Assembly: GCF_004366635.1 (NCBI RefSeq)
Contig: NZ_SORN01000001.1
Coordinates: forward strand, 1-64,000
Length of the DNA: 64,000 nt
From: Roseinatronobacter bogoriensis DSM 18756
GTDB taxonomy: Bacteria > Pseudomonadota > Alphaproteobacteria > Rhodobacterales > Rhodobacteraceae
Direction: 5' to 3'
Position 1 is the first letter of the stretch; each line of letters starts with the position of its first letter. Positions 42,841 through 52,118 of this stretch are shown here, one piece after another. A model generated the notes under the pieces. It was not told the DNA's origin, made no database searches, and saw nothing but the letters and a program-made list of their open reading frames with translations. The position numbers and the translations under genes were made by a program.

Positions 42841-44030
42841 GTGATATTCTTTTGCGCAATCTGCGTCCGATGGGCGGTGCCGCGCTCGACATGCGCATCA
42901 AGGCAGGCAAGATCGCAGAAATCGCCCCGTCACTACAGGCTGACGACCTGCCTGTAGAGGAGTGCAAAGGCGCCATCGCAATCCCCGGATTGGTCGAAGC
43001 GCATACTCATCTGGACAAGACTGTCATGGGCTTGGGCTGGTATGAGAATGCTGTTGGTACAGACCTGCGCGCCATGATCGACAATGAACGCGCAGAACGG
43101 CATCGGCTAGGTATGGACCCGCACCGCCAGTCCATGCGCCATGCGCTGGCGTTGGTTGGGGCCGGTTGCACACATGCCCGCAGCCATGTCGATATCGACA
43201 CCGAACACGGCCTTGCCATACTGGAAGGTGTGCTGGCAACGAAAGATGCCTTGCAGGGCATTATCGACATCGAGATCGTGGCCTTTCCCCAATCCGGGCT
43301 TTTGGTGCGGCCCGGCACTTTGGAATTGCTGGACGAGGCGCTGGCGTCGGGTGCTGATCTGGTTGGCGGTCTGGACCCTTCGGGTATGGATCGTGACCCC
43401 AAAGGTCACCTGGATGCCATTTTCGGACTGGCCGAGACGCACGGGAAAGGCGTCGATATTCACCTGCATGAGGCCGGAACGCTGGGCGCGTTCTCATTGG
43501 AACTTATCATGGAGCGGACGCGCGCGCTTGGCATGCAGGGCAGGGTGGCTGTCAGCCATGCCTTCTGTCTGGGCATGAATGACTGGCACGCAACCGAAGC
43601 GCTTATCGCAGGTCTTGCTGAATGTGACATCGCCATCCTGACCACGGGTGCGCCCTCGCGCGAAGTGCCGCAGGTCAAGCGGCTGCATGCAGCAGGGGTG
43701 CGCCTTGGTGTGGGCTGCGACGGCGTCCGCGATACATGGAGTCCGCTGAACCGCCCCGACATGATCGACCGCACGCGCATTATCGCGATGCGCAACAACC
43801 TACGCTCTGATGCGGATCTGGCGCTTGCGCTGGACATCTGTAGCGCCGGCGGCGCGCGGGTCATGGGGTTGCAGGGCTACGGGCTGGAGGTGGGGTGCAT
43901 GGCTGATCTGACCTTGCTGGACGCGGAAACCCTTGCCGAAGGCGCGATTTCCGATGCGCCGCGCCCGTTGGTTCTGAAAGCAGGTCGCGTGACGGCAAGG
44001 AATGGCGCGGCATTGAGAAAGGCACCCTGA
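42837..44030 (+). CDS. Cytosine deaminase-like amidohydrolase
   Basis: 397 residues starting with GTG 42837 inside the preceding stop (GTGA). AIPGLVEAHTHLDKTVMG carries the HxH motif in the form used by cytosine deaminase and N-isopropylammelide hydrolase. The later motifs are VDIHLHEAGT, VAVSHAFCLG and GVGCDGVRDTWSP with the catalytic Asp. It deaminates or hydrolyses a cyclic amidine or amide in the cytoplasm; exact substrate unknown. Linked on both sides by overlapping codons. Confidence 0.85.
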   Translation: MSDILLRNLRPMGGAALDMRIKAGKIAEIAPSLQADDLPVEECKGAIAIPGLVEAHTHLDKTVMGLGWYENAVGTDLRAMIDNERAERHRLGMDPHRQSMRHALALVGAGCTHARSHVDIDTEHGLAILEGVLATKDALQGIIDIEIVAFPQSGLLVRPGTLELLDEALASGADLVGGLDPSGMDRDPKGHLDAIFGLAETHGKGVDIHLHEAGTLGAFSLELIMERTRALGMQGRVAVSHAFCLGMNDWHATEALIAGLAECDIAILTTGAPSREVPQVKRLHAAGVRLGVGCDGVRDTWSPLNRPDMIDRTRIIAMRNNLRSDADLALALDICSAGGARVMGLQGYGLEVGCMADLTLLDAETLAEGAISDAPRPLVLKAGRVTARNGAALRKAP

Positions 44031-45508
44031 TGCATTTGCAGGATATTCAACTGGGCAAACGTGCCGAAGGCCGTACAGCCCTGAAATCGCGCTGGATTGT
44101 CGCCTGTCAGGACGGGCAGCACCGGCTTTTGCGTGACGGCGAAATTGTGATTGAAGGGGGGACAGTCCTGTATGTCGGCCCCGGTTTTGAAGGTGAGGTT
44201 GCCCGCCGCATTGATTTTGGCGAAGCCCTTATCTCACCCGGCTTTATTGATCTGGACGCGTTGTCGGACCTGGACACAACTCTTCTGGGTGTGGACAATC
44301 AACCCGCCTGGGCCAAGGGGCGTGTCTGGCCGCGAAGCTATGTGACACGCGGCCCATATGAAATGTATAGTCCTGAGGAACTGGCCTTTCAGAAGAAATT
44401 CTTATTCGCGCAGCTTCTCATGAACGGTATAACCACGGCGCTGCCTGTCGCGTCGCTGTTCTATCGGGAATGGGGCGAGACGCGGCCCGAATTCGATGCC
44501 GCCGCGCAAGCTGCCATTGATTTGGGTCTGCGCGTCTATCTGGGGCCTGCCTATCGCAGCGGCGGTATGGTTTGCGAGGGCCCCGATGACCTGCGCCCGC
44601 AATTCGATGAGGCGCGTGGGTTGAAGGGGCTTGCAGATGCGACCGGCTATATTCGCCGCTGGAATGGCGAAGGCGGGGGACTGGTGCGTGGGCTGTTGGC
44701 CCCTGACCGGGTTGAAACCTGCACCGAGGCCCTGCTCCGCCAGACCATGGCCGCAGCGGAAGAACTGGATGTTCCGGTTCGGTTGCATTGTGCGCAAGGC
44801 TTGATGGAGCGCGACACTGTGCAGGCCCTGCACGGAGCGACTGCACCGCAATGGCTGGCGCGGATCGGCGCGCTGAATGCAAGGCTCATTGCCCCGCATG
44901 CCACAGTCGCCACACCAGATGATCTGGCGCTCTATCGTGATCATGGGGTCAGTATCGCGCATTGTCCGGTGGTGGCGGCGCGTTCCGGCGCTGCGCTGCA
45001 ATCCTTCGCAAGTTGCCGGAACATGGGGATAAATATCGGTATGGGCACTGATACAGCCCCGCCCGACATGGTGTTGAACATGGCTGTCGGGGTCATGGCC
45101 GCACGACTGGTGGGCGACCGCCCCGAAGCCGTGAACAGCGCCGCCATGTTCAATGCAGCAACTATGGGCGGCGCCGAGGCCCTTGGTCGGAGTGATCTGG
45201 GGCGTATCGCGATCGGCGCGCGCGCTGATATCGCTGTCTTCGATCTGGCTGATCCCATGATTGTCCCGACGGTTGACCCGATCCAGTCGCTTGTTCTCGG
45301 TGCAACTGGTCGGATAACGCGCACCGTCTTTGTCGATGGCCGTCTGAGCATGCATGAAGGTCAAGTTGCGGGAATGAACATCCCCGAGGCCCGCGCGCAG
45401 GCGCAAAAACAGTTTGACGGACTGGTTGCCCGCTACCCGGAACGGACCTTCTCGCATCCGCCAGTCGAAGAGATTTTCCCCCCAAGCTTTCCGCCGCTGG
45501 TGCCGTGA
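44030..45508 (+). CDS. Amidohydrolase-family protein lacking the N-terminal HxH motif
   Basis: 492 residues, TIM-barrel amidohydrolase with a flanking beta-sandwich domain. Where the family has D-x-H-x-H after strand 1, this protein reads SPGFIDLDALSDLDTTLLG, with no histidine. The later ligands are present: VRLHCAQGL, IAPHATVATPDD, GVSIAHCPVV and MGTDTAPPD. RVWPRSYVTRGPYEMYSPEE and TALPVASLFYREWGE define what I believe is a distinct subfamily with this change. It may use one metal or a different mechanism. The start is shared with the preceding stop (TGATG). Confidence 0.8.
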   Translation: MHLQDIQLGKRAEGRTALKSRWIVACQDGQHRLLRDGEIVIEGGTVLYVGPGFEGEVARRIDFGEALISPGFIDLDALSDLDTTLLGVDNQPAWAKGRVWPRSYVTRGPYEMYSPEELAFQKKFLFAQLLMNGITTALPVASLFYREWGETRPEFDAAAQAAIDLGLRVYLGPAYRSGGMVCEGPDDLRPQFDEARGLKGLADATGYIRRWNGEGGGLVRGLLAPDRVETCTEALLRQTMAAAEELDVPVRLHCAQGLMERDTVQALHGATAPQWLARIGALNARLIAPHATVATPDDLALYRDHGVSIAHCPVVAARSGAALQSFASCRNMGINIGMGTDTAPPDMVLNMAVGVMAARLVGDRPEAVNSAAMFNAATMGGAEALGRSDLGRIAIGARADIAVFDLADPMIVPTVDPIQSLVLGATGRITRTVFVDGRLSMHEGQVAGMNIPEARAQAQKQFDGLVARYPERTFSHPPVEEIFPPSFPPLVP

Positions 45509-45732
45509 GGGACATAGAAGATCACGATTTCAGACGGGCGCTGTCAGACAAGCTGTTACACTTCTTAAAGGTGACGCCCTCGGCCACGGCTGCGCTATCG
45601 GGGGCGGGTCGTCTGGTTGAGATCGGCATACAAAGCACACTGCCCGAACCGCAGAAAGGCGTGCCGGTTATGCGCCAATCGCGAAGGCTTTTGGCTGCAA
45701 GACAATATCGTGCAATGTATACTTGTCCATGA
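45505..45732 (+). CDS. Doubtful small ORF at the operon end
   Basis: 75 codons from GTG overlapping the previous stop. The first half (DFRRALSDKLLHFLKVTPSA) looks protein-like, the second half runs antisense into the nsrR-like gene and does not. It may be a remnant of a longer last gene of the operon. No domain recognised. Confidence 0.25.
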   Translation: MRDIEDHDFRRALSDKLLHFLKVTPSATAALSGAGRLVEIGIQSTLPEPQKGVPVMRQSRRLLAARQYRAMYTCP

Positions 45733-46090
45733 CGTTGAGAAATGCCGCCAGTGCTTCATCAAGGATGCCCGGCAGAACACATGTTGACGCTATGCTGCAA
45801 CTTGAGTTCGGATCGAAACACTCGACAAGTGCGAAATCAGTTTCGGTCGCCCGGATCAGGGCACCAAGGTTGATCTGCTCAGGTGGCAAGCCAAGGCGAA
45901 ACCCGCCCCCATGGCCGCGCATCGATTCCAGATAGCCTTCCTTGGACAGCATCAGCACAACTTTTTTCAGATGTGCATGGGAAATGCCGTAAATCTCAGC
46001 CGCCTCGCGGATTGTGGTGTTGCGACCCGGGGCGCTGGCGGCAAGCAATAGTACACGTAAGGCATAATCAGTAAATTTCGACAGTTGCAT
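45668..46090 (-). CDS. nsrR: Rrf2-family regulator, NsrR type
   Basis: 140 residues. Winged helix with LSKFTDYALRVLLLAA and ISHAHLKKVVLMLSKEGYLE, GHGGGFRLG wing. Cysteines at 91, 98 and 104 (ECFDPNSSC and STC) are the three Fe-S ligands of NsrR, and Asp8, the fourth ligand in Streptomyces NsrR, is also present. NsrR senses nitric oxide through its cluster. It is divergent from the nos operon with 131 bp between, so it may control both itself and nosC-X in response to NO. Confidence 0.85.
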   Translation of the reverse strand: MQLSKFTDYALRVLLLAASAPGRNTTIREAAEIYGISHAHLKKVVLMLSKEGYLESMRGHGGGFRLGLPPEQINLGALIRATETDFALVECFDPNSSCSIASTCVLPGILDEALAAFLNVMDKYTLHDIVLQPKAFAIGA

Positions 46091-46173
46091 TGTCTCGGTC
46101 GCCTCTTCGATCTTTCACTATTTATTTGTTTCTAAAGGTATAGCACGCCTATATCTAATAAAGGATATTTTAT

Positions 46174-46213
46174 TTGATCTTGATCAAAGATAAACAAAAC
46201 ATCCCTTTATAAT
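46174..46213 (+). promoter_or_regulatory. FNR/NnrR-dependent promoter of the nos operon
   Basis: TTGATCTTGATCAA (46174-46187) is a perfect FNR/CRP-family box (TTGAT-N4-ATCAA). TATAAT at 46208-46213 is a perfect -10. With transcription starting at 46222 the box centre is at -41.5, the class II position. It would be activated by FnrL under oxygen limitation or by NnrR with NO. Confidence 0.8.
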
Positions 46214-46221
46214 ATACACGC

Positions 46222-46596
46222 ATGCTACGTTGTGCATTCCCTTTTCTGTCTGCCCTTCTGGCCCTCGGCTTTGCCGTAAGCGCCTTTGCGCAAGGGTATG
46301 TACAGGTGAAGGCGCCTGCGCCGGACGTGCATGAACTGGTTATCTGCGGTGAAACCGGCCTAGAGACGATCTTCGTGGATGAGTCTGGTGAATTGATTGA
46401 TCCCGATACTTGTCCTGACACCCTATGTCAGGATTGCCTGCGCGTAACCGCAGCGCTGTCGTCAAGCATCGTGACAACACGCGCGCATGAAATCACCAGC
46501 GCGCTTGCAGGCGCCCCCCGCATCTCGCGCGCACTCCCTGTCATATTCCGCATGGCACACCAGCCACGCGCGCCCCCTCTTCTGAAACAGGCCTGA
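46222..46596 (+). CDS. nosC: NosC, small exported Cys-motif protein of the nos operon
   Basis: 124 residues. Signal peptide FPFLSALLALGFAVSAFAQG, then a short mature protein with CPDTLCQDCLR, a C-x4-C-x2-C motif that could bind metal or haem-free cofactor. NosC occurs ahead of nosR in Paracoccus-type clusters; its function is not known. The ATG coincides with the predicted transcription start and no Shine-Dalgarno is visible. nosR follows 3 bp after the stop. Confidence 0.7.
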   Translation: MLRCAFPFLSALLALGFAVSAFAQGYVQVKAPAPDVHELVICGETGLETIFVDESGELIDPDTCPDTLCQDCLRVTAALSSSIVTTRAHEITSALAGAPRISRALPVIFRMAHQPRAPPLLKQA

Positions 46597-46599
46597 ACG

Positions 46600-48822
46600 A
46601 TGATTTCCCCAGCCCTCTCTGGCGTAACGCGCGCTTTGTGGCAAAGCTGCCTTGCCGTCATACTCTGCCTTCTGGCGTTTACGCCTGTATCGGCGCAGAC
46701 CCCGCATCTGCCGCGTTTTCTGGCCGAAGTTGCGCCCGAAACGCTTGTTCCAGACGCAACTGGCTTTGGTCCGATGCGCGAAGACATTCCTGCCGCCCCT
46801 CTGCTGCGCGGCGACGCGCAGATCGGCTGGGTTTTCATCACCTCTGACTATGTCGGCACCACCGGCTATGCGGGCAAACCCATCCATACAATGGTGGCCA
46901 TTGACGATGATGCCCGCATCATCGGGCTGAACCTTGTCCAGCATTGGGAACCCATTGTCCTGATCGGCATCCCCGAATCGCGCATCCGCGATCTGATGCG
47001 CGACCATATCGGGCTGGACCTGACCGTTGCCGCGCAGGCGGGCGGCGATATTCAGGACCTTAACATCATTTCGGGCGTGACTGTCACGATCATGGTGATC
47101 GACGATTCCATCGTCCGCTCGGGTATCCGTGTGGCCCGCGCGCTGGGGCTGGGCGGTCTGGCCCCGCGCGATGTCGCGTCAGGCCCGCAATTTGAAATCA
47201 ACCCCGACGCACCCGTCGCGGATGACTGGTTCACGCTGGTCGGTGACGGCACGGTGCGGCGCATGTCGCTGGATGTGGGGCAGGTCAATGCCGCCTTCGC
47301 CGTGATGGATGACCCGCGTGCCACCCGCCGCGCCCTGACCGAACCTGACGACACCCGCTTCATCGACATGTATGCGACCGTGGCCAGCGTGCCGGGAATC
47401 GGCCGGACCCTGATCGGTGAACGCGAATTTGCGAATCTGGAAAACTGGCTGGAAGAGGGCGAGCATGCGCTGGTAATCGGCGCTCGGGGGCTCTATTCCT
47501 TCAAGGGGTCGGGCTATGTGCGCGGCGGTGTGTTCGACCGCATCGTGCTGATCCAGAACGAACAATCCATCCGTTTTCGTGACCGCGACAACCGCCGCTT
47601 GCGCGCGCTGGATGTGGATGGCGCGCCCTCCTTCGACGAGTTGGACCTGTTCCGCATCCCTGCCGAATACGGGTTCGATCCGACAGAGCCATGGCGCTTG
47701 CAGCTTCTGGTCAGCCGCGATGTGGCCGCGCTGGAACGGGTGTTCACCACCTTTGATCTGGGCTTTCAGTTGCCGCGACCGTATCTGACGGAAGTTGCTG
47801 CGCCACAAGCCGCCATGCCCGACCTGCATGACCAAGAGGCGGAACTGGCCGCGCAGCGGGCGCTGATTGAACGTATCTGGTGGGATCGCCGCGTCGAGAT
47901 TGCAGGGCTGGCCCTCATGCTGACCGTATTGACAGCGGCGTTTTTCTTCCAAATGTTCCTGACCCGCTCGGCGCGCGCAACCTATTGGTTCCGAATGGGT
48001 TTCCTGTCCTTCACACTGGTCTTTCTGGGCTGGTATGCAGCGGCGCAACTGTCGGTCGTCAACATCCTTGCGCTGGTCGAGTCGCTGCGCGCGGGGTTCA
48101 GCTGGCAGGCGTTCATGCTGGACCCGCTGACCTTCATCCTATGGTGGGCGGTGGCGGCGGCGCTGATCTTCTGGGGGCGCGGTGCCTATTGCGGCTGGCT
48201 ATGCCCGTTCGGTGCGCTACAGGAACTGACCAACCAGATCGCGCGGTTTTTCAAGGTGCCGCAGGTCACCCTGCCCTGGGGGCTGCATGAACGCCTATGG
48301 CCGCTGAAATACATCATCTTTCTTGCGCTCTTTGCTGCATCACTGGCCGCTGTGCCATGGGCAGGCAGCCTGAACGAGGTCGAGCCTTTCAAGACAGCAA
48401 TTGTCCTGAAGTTCGACCGCGCCTGGCCCTTCGTGACATTTGCGTTGGTGCTGTTGGGCATCGGGCTGTTCATCGAGCGCTTCTATTGCCGTTATCTGTG
48501 CCCGCTGGGCGCGGCACTGGCGATCCCGGCGCGGATTCGCATGTTCGACTGGCTGAAACGCTATCCGGAATGCGGCACCCCGTGCCAGACCTGCGCGAAC
48601 GACTGTTTTGTGCAGGCCATCCACCCGACGGGAGAGATCAACCCCAATGAATGCCTGAACTGCATGAATTGTCAGGTGCTCTACCAGTCGAAAACGAAAT
48701 GCCCGGTCGTGATCCGCAAGCTGAAGCGGCGCGAGTCTGTCAAGGCGAGTGCCGCGCCCAAAGCGGTCGATCCTGCCCGTGCGAACCATCCCAATCTGAA
48801 AAAGGAGACTTCCAATGTCTGA
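46600..48822 (+). CDS. nosR: NosR, flavo-iron-sulfur regulator/electron donor for N2O reductase
   Basis: 740 residues. Signal anchor, then a periplasmic FMN-binding domain with SGVTVTIM (Thr161/163, site of covalent FMN attachment). A middle region follows, then membrane helices from about 430 (LALMLTVLTAAFFFQMFL). The cytoplasmic CxxxCP motifs are CGWLCPFGALQE and CRYLCPLGAA. A C-terminal ferredoxin-like part has CGTPCQTCANDC and CLNCMNCQVLY. NosR is needed for nosZ expression and for passing quinol electrons to NosZ. Length is typical. It overlaps nosZ by 8 bp. Confidence 0.95.
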   Translation: MISPALSGVTRALWQSCLAVILCLLAFTPVSAQTPHLPRFLAEVAPETLVPDATGFGPMREDIPAAPLLRGDAQIGWVFITSDYVGTTGYAGKPIHTMVAIDDDARIIGLNLVQHWEPIVLIGIPESRIRDLMRDHIGLDLTVAAQAGGDIQDLNIISGVTVTIMVIDDSIVRSGIRVARALGLGGLAPRDVASGPQFEINPDAPVADDWFTLVGDGTVRRMSLDVGQVNAAFAVMDDPRATRRALTEPDDTRFIDMYATVASVPGIGRTLIGEREFANLENWLEEGEHALVIGARGLYSFKGSGYVRGGVFDRIVLIQNEQSIRFRDRDNRRLRALDVDGAPSFDELDLFRIPAEYGFDPTEPWRLQLLVSRDVAALERVFTTFDLGFQLPRPYLTEVAAPQAAMPDLHDQEAELAAQRALIERIWWDRRVEIAGLALMLTVLTAAFFFQMFLTRSARATYWFRMGFLSFTLVFLGWYAAAQLSVVNILALVESLRAGFSWQAFMLDPLTFILWWAVAAALIFWGRGAYCGWLCPFGALQELTNQIARFFKVPQVTLPWGLHERLWPLKYIIFLALFAASLAAVPWAGSLNEVEPFKTAIVLKFDRAWPFVTFALVLLGIGLFIERFYCRYLCPLGAALAIPARIRMFDWLKRYPECGTPCQTCANDCFVQAIHPTGEINPNECLNCMNCQVLYQSKTKCPVVIRKLKRRESVKASAAPKAVDPARANHPNLKKETSNV

Positions 48823-50773
48823 CAAGACACAAAAACCCGGCATCAGCCGGCGCGGATTGCTGGGCGCAACCGCAGGCGGGGCGGCGCTGATGGGCGCAGG
48901 CCTTGGCGGAGGCGCGGCGCGGCTGGGCCTGATGGGCGGCGCAGCGGCGCTCGGCACCGCGGCAGCGACAAAAGGCGCACATGCAGCAGCCGATTACCAT
49001 GTCGGGCCGGGCCAGTTGGACGAATATTACGGCTTCTGGTCTTCGGGCCAGACAGGCGAGATGCGCATCCTTGGCATTCCGTCCATGCGCGAATTGATGC
49101 GCGTGCCGGTGTTCAACCGCTGCTCGGCCACGGGCTGGGGCCAGACCAATGAATCTATTCGCATCCATCAGGAACGGATGCTGCCCAAGACCAAGGCCTT
49201 TCTGGAGGCTAATGGTAAGAAAATCCACGACAATGGCGACCTTCACCATATTCACATGTCCTTCACCGAAGGCACCTATGACGGGCGTTTCCTGTTCATG
49301 AACGACAAGGCGAATACCCGCGTGGCGCGTATCCGCACCGACATCATGAAATGCGACAAGATCACCGAAATCCCCAATGCCAAGGCGATCCACGGGCTGC
49401 GGCCGCAGAAGTACCCGCGTACCGGCTATGTCTTTGCCAATGGCGAGGATGAAGGACCGATGGTCAATGACGGCAAGATCCTTGATGATCCGTCGCAATA
49501 TGTAAACTTCTTCACCGCGCTGGATGGTGACACGATGGAAGTCGCCTGGCAGGTGATGGTTTCCGGGAACCTCGACAATACCGACGCCGATTACGAGGGC
49601 AAATGGGCCTTCTCAACCAGCTACAACTCTGAAATGGGCATGAACCTGGCCGAGATGACAGCGGCCGATATGGATCACGTTGTCATCTTTAACATTGCCG
49701 CTATCGAGCGCGCGATTGCCGAAGGCGACTATATCGAGTTGCAGGGCGTCAAGGTCGTGGACGGGCGCAAGGGCCAGAACAAGGATTACACGCGCTATGT
49801 CGATATCCCGAACAACCCGCACGGAATCAACATGGCACCAGACAAGAAGCACCTGTGCGTCGGGGGCAAGCTGTCGCCCACAGTCTCTGTGCTTGATGTC
49901 ACAAAATTCGACCTGATTTTCGAGGATGAAAGCCTTGATCCGCGCGAAACCGTGTTGGTGGCCGAACCCGAACTGGGCCTTGGCCCGCTTCACACGGCCT
50001 TTGACGGCAAGGGCAATGCCTTCACCACGCTGTTCCTCGACAGTCAGATCGTGAAATGGAACATCGAGGACGCGATCCGTCTGTTCAACGGTGAGGATGT
50101 GGACCCAATCCTGTCCAAGACCGATGTTCACTATCAGCCGGGCCACAACTCCACCTCGATGGGCGAAACGCTGGAGGCGGATGGCAAGTGGTTCGTGTCG
50201 ATGAACAAGTTCTCGAAGGACCGTTTCCTGAATGTCGGCCCCCTCAAGGCCGAGAACGAGCAGTTGTTCGTCATCGAGGGGGACAATCTGCGGCTGGTTC
50301 ATGACGGGCCAACCTTTGCCGAGCCACATGATTCAATCATCGTGCGCTCGGACATCGTCAATCCGCTGCATGTCTATGACCGCAATGACCCGACATGGGC
50401 CGAGACCCGCCGCATCGCCGAGGCGGACGGCGTCGATATCGACGACTGGATGGAAACCGTGGTGCGCGATGGCAACAAGGTGCGCGTCTACATGTCGTCC
50501 ATGGCGCCCAACTTCTCGTTGGAGAGCTTCACCGTCAAGGAAGGCGACGAGGTTACAGTGATCATCACCAACCTCGATGATATCGAGGATCTGGCGCATG
50601 GCTTCTGCATGGGCGACCATGGCGTGGCCTTCGAGATCAGCCCCAACCAAACGGCTTCGGCCACCTTCGTCGCAGCGAAACCCGGTGTCTACTGGTATTA
50701 CTGCCAGTGGTTCTGCCATGCGCTGCATATGGAAATGCGCGGACGCATGTTCGTCGAACCGAAGGACGCCTGA
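48815..50773 (+). CDS. nosZ: Nitrous oxide reductase (clade I, Tat-exported)
   Basis: 652 residues. Twin-arginine signal (SRRGLLGATAGGAALMGAG). The seven-bladed propeller holds the CuZ site, with His-rich DLHHIHMSFTEG and PRDNPHG-like NNPHGINMAPD. The C-terminal cupredoxin holds CuA: VYWYYCQWFCHALHMEMRGR with two Cys, His and Met. It reduces N2O to N2 in the periplasm, the last step of denitrification. AAAGGAG precedes the ATG. A Tat signal and NosR partner place it in clade I. Confidence 0.97.
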   Translation: MSDKTQKPGISRRGLLGATAGGAALMGAGLGGGAARLGLMGGAAALGTAAATKGAHAAADYHVGPGQLDEYYGFWSSGQTGEMRILGIPSMRELMRVPVFNRCSATGWGQTNESIRIHQERMLPKTKAFLEANGKKIHDNGDLHHIHMSFTEGTYDGRFLFMNDKANTRVARIRTDIMKCDKITEIPNAKAIHGLRPQKYPRTGYVFANGEDEGPMVNDGKILDDPSQYVNFFTALDGDTMEVAWQVMVSGNLDNTDADYEGKWAFSTSYNSEMGMNLAEMTAADMDHVVIFNIAAIERAIAEGDYIELQGVKVVDGRKGQNKDYTRYVDIPNNPHGINMAPDKKHLCVGGKLSPTVSVLDVTKFDLIFEDESLDPRETVLVAEPELGLGPLHTAFDGKGNAFTTLFLDSQIVKWNIEDAIRLFNGEDVDPILSKTDVHYQPGHNSTSMGETLEADGKWFVSMNKFSKDRFLNVGPLKAENEQLFVIEGDNLRLVHDGPTFAEPHDSIIVRSDIVNPLHVYDRNDPTWAETRRIAEADGVDIDDWMETVVRDGNKVRVYMSSMAPNFSLESFTVKEGDEVTVIITNLDDIEDLAHGFCMGDHGVAFEISPNQTASATFVAAKPGVYWYYCQWFCHALHMEMRGRMFVEPKDA

Positions 50774-50774
50774 T

Positions 50775-52118
50775 ATGCGTGACCTGCGTTTCCTTCTTGC
50801 GGCGCTGCTTGCGGCCCTTGTCCCGGCTTTTGCCGGGGCGGGGGAGCACGTTGTGCCCGCTGATCCGGGGGCGCTGGTCGCGGCCATCGCCGGGGCGAAC
50901 CCCGGCGATGTGCTTGTCCTTGCACCGGGCCGCCATGATGGCCCGGTCACCCTTGACCGCCCCATAACGCTGGACGGGCGCAATGAGGCCACGATTGACG
51001 GGCAGGGCGTGGCGGATGTGATCCGCGTGACTGGCGCGGATGTGGTGGTGCGCGGGCTGACATTGATCGGGTCCGGCAATGCCCATCCGGTTGTGGATGC
51101 AGCGGTCAAGCTGGACCGCACCGCCACCCGCGCGCTGATCGAAAATAATGTGATGATCGAGAATCTGGTTGGCGTTCATGTCTTTGGCGCGACCGATTCC
51201 ATCGTGCGCGGCAACACGATCATTGGCCGGCAGGATGCGCGGATGAATGACCGTGGCAACGGCGTCTATGTCTGGAATGCCCCCGGTACGATTGTCGAAG
51301 GCAATGACATCCGATTTGGCCGTGACGGGATTTTCGCCAATGCCTCGCGCGACAATATCTTCCGCGACAACATCATGCGCGATCTGCGCTTTGCCGTGCA
51401 TTTCATGTATACGAACATGAGCGAAGTCTCGGGCAATGTCTCGATCGGCAACCACCTTGGCTATGCCATGATGTTCTCGAACCGCACACAGGTCACGGAT
51501 AACATGTCCCTGCGTGACCGTGGCCACGGGCTGATGCTGAATTTCGCCAATAATGCCGATGTCAGCGGCAATCTGATCCGCGGCGGCAGCCATGAAAAAT
51601 GCACCTTCATCTATAACGCCCATCGCAACGTGATCGTCGGCAACCGGTTTGAAGGTTGCGATATCGGCATCCATTTCACCGCCGGGTCTGAACGCAATGC
51701 GCTGACCGGAAATGCGTTCACCGGCAATCGCACGCAGGTCAAATATGTCGGCACCCGTGACATTGAATGGAGTCATGACGGGCGCGGCAATTACTGGTCG
51801 GATCATGCCAGTTTCGATCTGGATGGCGACGGGATTGCCGATGCGAAATTCCGCCCCAATGACATGATGGACCATATCCTGTGGTCCCAACCCGCCGCTG
51901 GCCTGCTGCTTGGCTCGCCTGCCGTGCAACTGATCCGGTTTGCGCAAGCACAATTCCCCGCCACGTTGCCCGGTGGCGTGCTGGATAGTTTCCCGCTGAT
52001 GCGTGCGCCAGAAATCCACGTTCCCGATGACATTGCCCGCCTAGAGGCCGAAGCCCGCCCCGCATGGCAATATGGAAGGTTTAACGATGCCGAACTTGAC
52101 CCTCTCACAGCTCACTAA
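50775..52118 (+). CDS. nosD: NosD, periplasmic copper-site maturation protein
   Basis: 447 residues from ATG 50775, directly after the nosZ stop; the longer frame overlaps nosZ. Signal peptide FLLAALLAALVPAFAGAG. Then a right-handed parallel beta-helix (CASH/NosD repeats) with many I-x-x-N-x-I turns, for example VEGNDIRFGRDGIFANASRD and NVIVGNRFEGCDIGIHF. With NosFY it is required to assemble the CuZ centre. nosF starts within its last 32 bp. Confidence 0.95.
   Translation: MRDLRFLLAALLAALVPAFAGAGEHVVPADPGALVAAIAGANPGDVLVLAPGRHDGPVTLDRPITLDGRNEATIDGQGVADVIRVTGADVVVRGLTLIGSGNAHPVVDAAVKLDRTATRALIENNVMIENLVGVHVFGATDSIVRGNTIIGRQDARMNDRGNGVYVWNAPGTIVEGNDIRFGRDGIFANASRDNIFRDNIMRDLRFAVHFMYTNMSEVSGNVSIGNHLGYAMMFSNRTQVTDNMSLRDRGHGLMLNFANNADVSGNLIRGGSHEKCTFIYNAHRNVIVGNRFEGCDIGIHFTAGSERNALTGNAFTGNRTQVKYVGTRDIEWSHDGRGNYWSDHASFDLDGDGIADAKFRPNDMMDHILWSQPAAGLLLGSPAVQLIRFAQAQFPATLPGGVLDSFPLMRAPEIHVPDDIARLEAEARPAWQYGRFNDAELDPLTAH

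Noticed and set aside
50637..52019. 460-codon minus-strand frame
   Set aside because: Antisense of nosD; the regular pattern reflects the beta-helix repeats of nosD.
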